Assembly: GCA_019279435.1 (NCBI GenBank)
Contig: JAAALK010000289.1
Coordinates: 92,597,023 to 92,661,022, forward strand
Origin: Zizania palustris
Taxonomy: Eukaryota > Streptophyta > Magnoliopsida > Poales > Poaceae
Direction: 5' to 3'
DNA length: 64,000 nt
The translations under genes were made by a program, and so were the position numbers. The notes below the pieces were generated by a model, which saw nothing but the letters and a program-made list of their open reading frames with translations, searched no databases and was not told the origin of the DNA. How positions within the stretch are numbered: the first letter of the stretch is position 1; each line of letters opens with the position of its first letter. Positions 24,814-33,282 of this stretch are shown piece after piece.

Positions 24814-26982
24814 TCCTGAAGTTGAAGGGTTCAAAAAGAAGGTGCCAATAGTTAAGGGGAAATTGTTACTGATTTTATTGCCCAAGATGAATAGTTTGAC
24901 CTAGATGCTTACATATTTTATTTTAGTCCCTTATTAACTTTCACACTCATGCCTTATATTATTTTTAATATAAATGATTTATCATGTATTTTATTCACAC
25001 AACATTTATGTTGTAATATATTTTATTAATTAGTGTTAGAGGTTTAAGATGAAATGACGTTGATTATTCTTATTGAATTCCTTGGTACCCAAAAATTTCG
25101 GAAAATTTTTGGAACGCAAATTAATGCTTAGGATAATTCTTAGGAAAATTCTCTAGCTAGTTGTTTTTTTGAAATTTCTAGGCTTGTATTTTAGCTTTCC
25201 TCTTTCTTGATTTATACTGAATCATTTTCTTGCAATTCATTTATTAATTACTTTACTTTATTTTTAACGCCTGACGAAAATCAAGGCGTTACACTCTTGG
25301 AGCTACAGCAACCACTTCGTCCGGAATCGAAGTTTGCCCAGCAGTAACTTCGACTCCTCCTTCAGTTATAGGGGCTTCTTCATGCGGCAAGTCCGGCTGG
25401 ACATTTGAAGTCCCAGCCTGTCCGGAGCTACCGAGAACATCTGGCGTGCTTGCGGCGTTGCCAGTGTTTACATCTGCCCGGGTTCCGTCTTCGGTGATCA
25501 GGTTCATGAGGACTCTGCCCTCATCTTCAGAGGAATCGGAGATCGAAGCCACCGGACTTGAAGGCGCCACATTCTTTCGCTTTCGGGCTACCTTTTTTGC
25601 TAGGGTCTTAACCGGATCCGACGTCCCGGCATCCGCCTTACTTTTCTTCGACCCTTGCTCTGAAGGTACCCAGTCCAAAAGAAGAGGGGGAGCAACTCCG
25701 AGTACACTCCATACTCGGTTGAGCCGCTCCCAATTACCCACTAGCTTTGTCCTCCACTCCTTTTCGGTCGGAGTTGGAACTCCCAAAATCTTCTCCAAAG
25801 CTCGAATAACTTGCTCCGAAGTCATAGGGCTTGAGAAGATGAAAGATAAGTTGGCATTAGTCATTTCATCAAACAAATATATATAGAACATGTTGTTTTC
25901 AAAGCTACCTGCAGGGCTCGAGTTCGAAGAGATTTTTTGGAGTCCACCCTCTGGATCATCTTCGAAGGTGATAGGCCAGTTGGCCATCAGAGGTGGAATT
26001 TGGAGTCCGATTAACTCCTCTGCTAAGTCCCGCATGCTCATGCGGCGACTAATCCTTTGGAGCAGGCTAAGGCGAGCTTTGAGCTGGCTGGGATCTAGGT
26101 GAACTTGGGCTTCCCTTTGGAAGTATATGTCCTGTAGAGGTCCAGCCAGACGACTGCCGGCCCCAACTTCGGCATAGAACCACCGGAGGATCCAATCTGT
26201 GTACCATCTGGCATTGATGGCCTTCGCTGGAAATCTTAATTGGAATTCGTCCCGGAGTTTGAAGTTGATACTGCCGAAGGCTACCACAATCTTCTCTCCT
26301 CCAGAGCCTAGGTAAGTCTTTGGATGGCAAGATGCCCTGTGCAGTGTTGCGAAAAGTTCTGCTCTTCCTTCGCAGCCTTCAGCTCGTAGCGCCCATTCGA
26401 AGATGGCTAAGCGCGCTATTGCATTCGGAGATAGTTGAGGAAGGGTGACGTGAAATAAGTCCAGTACCTCCGATAGGAAGTCCACTACTGGGAGTCCTAA
26501 CCCCGCTTCACTGAAGGCTTCGAAGACCACAACTTCTCCCAGCCTTGGAGAAGGGATGGCCTCCTTTCTAGGTTTCTGGATGATGACCTCCGAGCCAATC
26601 TTCCCCTCTACTTCTTCTGCGATGGACTCCCTCTTGCAAGTAGATGGCCCTAGTTTATAAGACTGGTCCGGATACTTCGAAGAAGAAGGGAGGAGATCGT
26701 GGGGGCCAATTTGTTGAGGATTTCTCGTCGGGGCCACCATCACCGAAGAAGCTGCCGCTGCTGGTGCCGCCACCGCCGAAGCCGCCGCCGCTGTTGGTGC
26801 CGCTACTGTTGCTGCCGCTGCCGCGGCAGCAGCTTGCTGCCGGGCTAGGGCCGAAGTCTCCCCAGGAACCTTGAAGCTAGTTTTCGCCATGAACTCACAC
26901 CGAGAGCTAAAGCTAGAGTTTGGAGGCTAAGGATTGTTTGTGAAAAGATGGTGAGAAAGGTATTCGAGAAGTGTCTGGGTCC

Positions 26983-26992
26983 TCTATTTATA
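26983..26992 (-). promoter_or_regulatory. TATA box for the antisense gene of element D
   Basis: Minus strand CTATAAATAG lies about 93 bp upstream of the antisense ATG at 26890. This is suitable spacing for a TATA-driven transcript with a short leader. It is outside the 3' LTR, so the antisense gene appears to have its own promoter. Prediction from sequence only. Confidence 0.6.
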
Positions 26993-27318
26993 GCCCAGGT
27001 CCACGATTTTTTACCATTCACATTTGTCGTTTCGCATTCTCGACCGTTACTTTTTGCGAAGTTAACGCACCGCGTAACTTCTGCTGAAAGGAAAAAGCCA
27101 ACGACTATTTCTTCTAAGTCTAAAAGGCTTTCTAGCTTCTTAAGTTAATTTCGAGATAGTTTGAATGTAACTTTCTTAGGAGTCAATTCGAAGTTTTAAA
27201 TCTTCATATACTTCGGAGGTTGATTAAATCTGTTAACCCCTGCGCATGATTATTTTTCTTGCGTATACTGCTCTCCTAACGTTACAGATCTAGCGGAGAA
27301 GCGTATTCGAGGGGCTAC

Positions 27319-27814
27319 TGTTGGGGGAAAATACTTCATCCTCAGGGCCATTACTGCAACAAGACAAAGGCAGGTGATTTAATCGAAGGTTCCTAGCATC
27401 TAACTCCGGAAGTATACAGGAACAAGTTCGAAGGATAGAGGCGAACTCTAGTTCGGAGTATATCTTCGAACATTGACTCTTCAGAGAGTTTCTTTGCTAG
27501 CTAAGATGGAAGACTTATCTTCTTTCTCATTAGATTAGTCTTTTACCGTTTTAGCCCTATTAAGGGTACCGAATAGTTTCCACTATGTCGGTTGTAACAG
27601 AGGGGTAAAAGGGTCTTTTCCTTGGTTTTGGCCTATAAATACCCCCCCGTTTTACCCTGTAATGGGGATCGAATACTGAGTTATTCAATACACATCTTCG
27701 AACTGTTTTGAGCTATTATCCACTTCGGAGGCTTGAAATAGTTTACTTCACAAACACTTCGTTTGTTAGTTTCTAATCTCTATGAACCTGTTAGCGTAAT
27801 CTTTTACGCCAACA
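27319..27814 (+). repeat. 3' LTR of Tat-type element D (496 bp)
   Basis: It begins TGTTGGGG and ends GCCAACA, is preceded by a purine-rich GAGGGGCTAC, and contains a TATA box at 27633-27640. The following bases (AAGAG...) belong to the gypsy X leader, so the element's right edge is intact. The 426 bp before it (26891-27318) holds the antisense promoter and otherwise no gene. Confidence 0.85.
27633..27640 (+). promoter_or_regulatory. TATA box in the LTR of element D
   Basis: CTATAAAT followed by a C-rich run, about 315 bp into the LTR. It is the expected start region for the element's RNA. Confidence 0.65.
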
Positions 27815-27932
27815 AAGAGTAAGGGGAGGAACAAAATGATGAAGTAGATTTTTACGAAATAGATTTTAACAAAACTAACCGTTAGGCTGGTCCGTTTAGC
27901 TTCCTACAGTCAAGTCGGCTCTGATACCATCT
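27815..27932 (-). other. Leader and primer site of gypsy element X
   Basis: The sequence aagagtaaggggaggaac... to the LTR edge matches the leader of element F at about 61567-61682. The primer site TGGTATCAGAGC (minus) is at 27918-27929. Element D lies directly to its left, so D inserted in this leader. Confidence 0.8.
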
Positions 27933-28584
27933 TGTGACGCCCCGATTTTACCGAATCAGAACATTATTGAATTTCCATAGAAAAACAATAATAACAAGAG
28001 GTTCATCATGCGACAACGTACATACGGTCAAACATCCGTGGTTCGCAGACCACATTATTACATAAGTGTAAAATTAAAAGAAATTACGAAATAAACTGCA
28101 TGACGAACGTCTTCTTCAGGATCGTGTTCTTGACTGGGTCGCTACTCCAGACCATCCTCCTCGTAGTATGCAGCCTCTGAAGTGTTTGTCCAACGGGTAT
28201 GAGTACAAAAGTACTCAACAAGCCACCGAGAAATGTAATAATAATGCAGGGTGATAATAAAGGAATGACAAGGGTTTACAGTGCGGAAAAGTACATTTTT
28301 AGTTGCAGCATTTAGTGTAGTCAAATTTAAGCATGCGGAATAATAAACATGAATAGTGTAACATCATCTAACTCGAGGAGTATGTTTTCCCTCCTCGCTC
28401 AACAGTCCTTACATGCCAAGTCATCATGCAACACTCATAAATGTAAACTAACTGCGAGTAATCACGCAACCCACCCTTGACCGTGGTCTCGACTTTTCTA
28501 AAAGATTTAAACTCTGATCAGAGGTGTACCACTGTACCCACAAGGCACGCACTCATCCCCTACATGAAGGTGTAACGAGATGAC
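27933..28584 (-). repeat. Gypsy LTR G4 of element X, first 652 bp
   Basis: It starts TGTGACGCCCC and is cut at 28584 by copia element C. It is nearly identical to 42386-43038 (about ten differences by eye in 650 bp). The GAGTAC-AAAA-GTACTC hairpin is at 28201-28216. One palindrome has a base change (CTTTTCTAAAAG), and the downstream copy at 42386 shares it. Confidence 0.85.
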
Positions 28585-29149
28585 TGAGGAGCCATGCTGA
28601 ATAGCGTGGGCCTCATGGCTCTAGAAGTGATGAGTCATTGTCAACGATAGTCAAAGAGGACAGAAGAAGAGAGGAGATCTGCTGTTTCATGGGCCGCGTG
28701 TGACTCAGGTACACGGGCAGCGAGCGACTGTCGGGCAAAGGAGGCTGCGAAGTCGGGCTGGCCCAATCCGGGTACATGGGCCAGAAGCAGTAGAAGACCC
28801 ACTGGGCTATTGACCAGGATTGACTCAAGTACACGTGCGGTGAGCGATTGCCGGGCTAAGAGAGCTGCGGAGTCGGGCCGGCCCAATCCGAGTACCTGGT
28901 GCAAAGTCGGTGGAGGCTTTGTCAATTTCGGCGCAAAACTGACAACCGTCGATCTTATATCCGACTGTCCAGAAGAGAAGCCGTAGTCGCTACGAAAGCT
29001 TAGCTTCCGGATAAGTCATCTGTAACTCTAGGCCCACAGTCAGTCAGTCGTGTCTGTAAAAATACCTAAGGGCAGTAGAGTCTTTTCCTTTATTCTTGCG
29101 TCTGTAAAAACCCTAAGGGGCTGGTAGAATATTTCTAGTGTTGGGCAGC

Positions 29150-29159
29150 CTATAAATAG
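29150..29159 (+). promoter_or_regulatory. TATA box of copia C LTR
   Basis: CTATAAATAG followed by GGCCCC, the same context as in LTRs A and B on the opposite strand. Confidence 0.7.
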
Positions 29160-29590
29160 GGCCCCAAATCCCTAGGGTTGGACTACCCCTTCCAGAATTC
29201 ACTTTTTAATCTATTGGGTCACTTTGTCTCCTGCGCACTCTCTCTCTTATTCCTGTTTCTGTGCGCCGCCAGAGGCTTGTTCTTCGGCTTGCATTTATTT
29301 TGTTCTTCATTAATGCAGTAAGATTTTATTCCCTGTTGAGTGCGAGGCATGCGTTTGGTTATTGTGAATCTGAATCGCTGTGTACCGTGTGCATTTTTGT
29401 TCACTATTTGTTTCTGTTGCTTGTGTTCTTCACGCAAGTAGTACTAGTTCTTGCTGTTGCAAGTAGTACTACTACACTGTAGCAACAGTACTCTAGTGCC
29501 AGCTTTTTGCTTTTACTGCGTAGCTTTTTGATCGAGTTGACAGGGCCAAAGTCCCTTTTCTTGTGTGAAGTCCAACTCTGTGAAGCAGAC

Positions 29591-29980
29591 TTCGAATCTG
29601 CAAGCTTCGAATCTGCAGGCTTCGAATCAGCAGACTTCGAATCAGCAGACTTCGAATCTGCAAGCTTCGAATCTGCAGGCTTCGAATCAGCAGACTTCGA
29701 ATCAGCAGACTTCGAATCTGCAAGCTTCGAATCTGCAGACTTCGAATCAGCAGACTTCGAATCAGCAGACTTCGAATCTGCAAGCTTCGAATCTGCATAC
29801 TTCGAATCTGCATACTTCGAATCTGCAGGCTTCGAATCTGCATACTTCAAATCTGCATACTTCGAATCTGCAACCTTCGAATCTGCATACTTTGAATCTG
29901 CATACTTCGAATCTGCAACCTTCGAATCTGCAACCTTCGAATCTGCAACCTCTGAATCAGCAGACTTCGAATCTGCAGAC
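29591..29980 (+). repeat. 15-bp minisatellite, 26 copies, in the copia C LTR
   Basis: The unit is TTCGAATCWGCARRC (consensus by eye), with unit variants arranged in a partly regular four-unit (60-bp) pattern for the first half. Each unit contains the palindrome TTCGAA, and some contain CTGCAG. The period is a multiple of three and units lack stops in several frames, so both strands show long repetitive ORFs. Confidence 0.93.
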
Positions 29981-30117
29981 TTAGTCAATCTGTTCTCGCT
30001 TTGCTGTTTAGTTTTCTTTTTAAATGCGTTGGGTTTTAGGAGCAGGCCATTGATTCGAAAGAATTTTTTTAGGCGCCCATTCACCCCCTCTCTGGTCGCT
30101 ACTTTCGGTCCTACAAG

Positions 30118-30129
30118 TGGTATCAGAGC
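30118..30129 (+). other. Primer binding site of copia C
   Basis: TGGTATCAGAGC two bases after the LTR end, matching initiator Met-tRNA. Confidence 0.9.
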
Positions 30130-30458
30130 GAGGTTAGGGTTTTTCCATACCTTAACCGGTTCTAAACCCCGGTAGTGACCATGACTTCTCCTGGCAAGGT
30201 CTCGTCCTTGGAAGCCTATGGCTATAACTATTGGAAGACTCGCATGCGAGCCTATCTCATGAGCCAGGGTTCGGACATTTGGGACATTTGCGTTCACACC
30301 ACGTTTGTCATATTGCCAGTCACTGAGCAGGGTACTGCTGGTATCATTGCTCAGCATCTGAGCAACAGTAAGGCTGTGAACATTCTTTTCTCTAGTTTAG
30401 GTCCCACTGAGTTTGAGCGTGTGAGCCATCTCTCCACCGCGAGAGAGATCTGGGCTAC

Positions 30459-33268
30459 TGTAACGACCCGGGTTCTCACGAACCACAAAATCATTGAATA
30501 TAAATGAAATGTCATTATTACAAGACGATCACAGCTGACAACGAATAAATGGAAGTAAAACGAGTACGTAGCTCATAGGCTACACTTATTACAAATCAAA
30601 CTAAAGCGGAAGCAAAATAATTCAGCTGCAGAACGCCTTGGCTCCACGGATCCGATCTCCTCGACTGGGACGCTACTCCTGGACTTCTTCTTCGTAAATG
30701 ACATCTAAAAGAATTAACCCACGAGGGGTGAGTACAAGGTACTCAACAAGCCACGGACATGCAAATAATGATGGCTGTTGAACAAGGATGCATAACTAGG
30801 CTATTTGTGTAAAAGCAGATTAATTGTTATTTAATATTTAATGAGCAGTGTTGAACAAAAATAAACATGCTGAATTAAATAACAGTACTTAACTTTCCAC
30901 TACCTCGAGTTGCACACCTGTGCCCACTCGCTCCTTCAAACCCATACTGATCATGACATGCAATTCACAACTATAGCACTGAACGCTAACTGCGGAGAAC
31001 ATCACTTGGCCGCCCGTAACCGTGGGCACGGCTTTTCGAAAAGTTTATACTCTGATCAGAGGTGTACCACTTTACCCACAAGGCACTCGCTCCCGCACAC
31101 AACAGTGTGTCGAGATGACACCACGTCACCCCGAAGGAACTCGCGCCAAAACCCGTCATATGAATTGACTCAGCAAGAGGACAACCACACCAGGTTTCGC
31201 CCACGCTCCACTGAGATCTCACCCGAAAATCATGGGTAGACCCCGATTGGCAGACGTAGACCCTCTTTCGTGCCTCGTCGGACCAAGCCACCACCTGGCA
31301 CTCCCGGTTAAGTGAACTTGTCCCCTCCGCTCGGTGCATCAAGCTGAATCGACCCATCCTTCGAATTAGGCCTTACCCATTAGACTTGTGGCTAGCACGA
31401 TTATGCTTCGCGATAGATCCCGCAGACCGGTCCTTATAGTGCCCCGGGTGCGACCACCAATGCCCTAGCTTGCACCCGGAACCCACCATGCACAATACCA
31501 CTTCGACTCCACATCGCTTTCCACAATTCAGAATATCGACGAGACAAAGACATATATATATCCAAAGGAGTATAAAGAGAATAACCTGATGACTAATAGT
31601 AATCGTAATTAAGCTAGCTCTTAATGCGCCTCGTATATATAGCGCTAACTATTAAGCGACACTGGCGACAAGGAGACGGTGATACAAGCATGGCTTGGGT
31701 TTACACTTCAGGGAGCAAAGCTATACATTAGCTAAATAAATAAATAAACGAGTGAACAGGTTATCGCTAATGCAGTTATTAACCTATGGGTTATAGCAAT
31801 TATTGCAAAAAGTAGGTTCAACATGATCAACTATGTCCACGAGAGGGTCCGGTGACTTGCCTTGGTCCTCGTAGCAAAGATTTGGATCTTCGGCGGCAAT
31901 CGGCAACTCTTCGGTCGCCTCGACTTCGACTACAACGCGTCGAAATAACAAAACAAATAAATAACAGTACAACAAGTCATGTAAACAGTACAAAATAATT
32001 ATACCAGTATGTAGAAAATAATTTTATGAATATTTAGAAATTTGAATGGGCTCAATCGGAGTTGTTTTGAATTTTATAGGCATTTTACAATATTTAAGCA
32101 AATTCTGCCAGATTTAAACCTAAATTCATTCGGCTACGGTCCACGGTGGACCGTGAACCACACGCGCATGCGCCCGGCCCACGGTGGACCGCAGGCCGGC
32201 GCGAGGCGAAGCCCACGGTGCACCGGGTGCACGGTGCACCCGCGCGCACCGGCGCCATGGACCGGCCACGCGGGCCGTTGGATCAAAGATCCACGACCAC
32301 GCGTACGTACGGCACGCGGGCGGCACGCACGCACCCAGGGAGTCCTCTTCCCCGGCTCCGGCCACGGCGGCGAGCGACAACGCCGGCGAGCGGCGGCCCT
32401 AGCGCCCAAACGAACCACAAAAATGGAATGAGGGCGAAGGGGGGAAGCGAGAGGGTACCGGAGGCGGCGAGGTTGGAGACGGGAGATGGCCGGCGGCGCG
32501 TTCGGGCGGATGGCGGCGGGGCACTTTCGGTGGCGGGGAGACCGAAGGGAGGCGGTGCCGGGGTAGCTCTCGCGACGGGGAGCCCGACGGTGCCGGCGGC
32601 GGGGCGGCGACGGCGCACGGCGGTGGCGGCGCGCGGCTGGAGACGGCGGCGGCGTGCTCGGGTTGAGGCGAATTGCGGCGAAACTACTTGGTGAAATCAA
32701 AAATGGAGCGGGGATTCGGTTGAGGGGGGTTTTATAGAGCCGAAAAGGGGGGGCGCGGGGTTCTGGAGGGCTTCGGGTGGCTTCCGGCGAAGCCGGTGGA
32801 AACGGTTATGGCGGGGAGGAGAGAGAGAAAGAGGGCGCGGGGGCTGGCGCGAAGAAGAAGGAGGCCAGCGGCTGACAGGCGGGCCCCGACGGAAGAGAGA
32901 GCTGGCGGGCGCTGGCAGGCGGGCCCCGCCGGCAGAGAGAGAGAGGGAGGGGGAAACGGGCCGGCTGGCTGGCCTGGGCCAAAAGGAAGGGCGCGGCCCA
33001 CTAAGGAAAAAATGATTTTTGGAATAAAATTAATTCCAGAAAATGGTTTTTAATTTTAACTCATGAATTTAAATTCTAAAAATTTTCAAAATAATTTTTA
33101 TAAAATATTTCAATGTTTAAGGAACCTAACAAAAATATTAGATTTCAAAATTCAATGGTTTAACTAAAGGTTTTAATTTGAAAAGCTTTTCTCCATCTAA
33201 ACAAATTTTAAATTCAAAATTAGTTTGAAATTATGGTTTCACTGGTTTGGAAAAATATGGGTGTGACA
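30459..33268 (-). repeat. 3' LTR of gypsy E (2810 bp)
   Basis: Plus-strand edges are TGTAACGACCC and GGGTGTGACA. Hairpin motifs: GAGTAC/GTACTC at 30730-30744, CTTTTCGAAAAG at 31032-31043, CTCTGATCAGAG at 31050-31061. The GC-rich core (about 32140-33000) contains GGTCCACGGTGGACC at 32138-32152. ORFs in the core are composition artefacts. Confidence 0.93.
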
Positions 33269-33270
33269 AA

Positions 33271-33282
33271 CCTACCCCCTTA
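33271..33282 (-). other. Polypurine tract of gypsy E
   Basis: Minus strand AAGGGGGTAGG lies two bases before the 3' LTR start. It is the primer for plus-strand DNA synthesis. It overlaps the end of the chromodomain-tail reading frame. Confidence 0.8.

Larger units (their letters stand above)
20523..25293 (-). mobile_element. Deleted gypsy element G3 (LTR plus gag only)
   Basis: It is flanked by a perfect target duplication CTCTT (20518-20522 and 25294-25298) and splits exon 1 of the antisense gene. Reading right to left: about 450 bp beginning TGTAACGCCTTG, a gag starting at 24813, no pol at all, a polypurine-like AAGGGGGATAGG at about 24078-24089, and a full LTR (24075 down to 20523). The right end does not obviously match the corresponding end of the LTR (TGTAACAACCCC), and no primer site was found. 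It is a non-autonomous or post-insertion-deleted element. Confidence 0.8.
18386..26890 (-). pseudogene. Four-exon antisense gene of element D (Transposase_28-like)
   Basis: Antisense to gag-pol. Start ATG is at 26890 and the final stop at 18386. Proposed exons: 26890-25294 joined across the nested insertion to 20517-20407; 20333-19897; 19823-18975; 18891-18386. Introns (73, 73 and 83 nt) have GT/AG ends, and the frame stays coherent across each. Exon 1 encodes an alanine-rich N-terminus, then (about residues 110-250) a domain resembling the 'putative gypsy type transposon' family (PVVDFLSEVLDLFHVTLPQL; RWYTDWILRWFY), then a basic/serine-rich stretch. Exon 3 is largely coiled coil. Exon 4 is acidic then basic. 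Three or more in-frame stops (TAA or TAG near 20286, 20141, 19508, 19406) and a microsatellite frame change near 18706-18732 show it is decayed. Its function is unknown. Antisense ORFs are known in some Tat elements such as Grande. Confidence 0.75.
8992..27814 (+). mobile_element. Tat-lineage gypsy element D, 5'-truncated, with two nested insertions
   Basis: In order it contains: part of gag (8992-10493), a solo LTR insertion, protease-RT-RNase H-integrase (13909-17649), a tandem-repeat tract (about 17860-18100), an antisense gene (26890-18386) interrupted by a second insertion, a purine-rich GAGGGGCTAC at 27309-27318, and a 3' LTR (27319-27814). The DGGSS protease motif, RNase H type and antisense ORF resemble Tat/Retand-type elements such as Grande and RIRE2 (family knowledge). 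The 5' LTR, primer site and gag start are missing. The right end lies in the leader of gypsy element X. Confidence 0.85.
28585..30115 (+). repeat. 5' LTR of copia element C (1531 bp)
   Basis: Starts TGAGGAGCC and ends GTCCTACA. Both ends match LTR B. The TATA box is at 29150-29159. It contains a 26-copy 15-bp tandem array at 29591-29980, not seen in LTRs A or B. Long ORFs crossing the array on both strands result from the repeat. Confidence 0.88.

Noticed and set aside
29591..29980. Possible CRISPR-like array
   Set aside because: Units are contiguous 15-mers without unique spacers, in a plant LTR.
29404..30357. 317-codon minus-strand ORF through the copia C LTR
   Set aside because: Most of it is the 15-bp array read in one of several stop-free frames; the flanks are ordinary LTR and leader sequence.
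32126..32700. Overlapping long ORFs on both strands in the GC-rich LTR core of gypsy E (and its copy at 40730-41321)
   Set aside because: All frames are open because of high GC and few stops; the products are arginine/alanine/proline-rich with no conserved domain, and small indels between the two LTR copies shift the frames.
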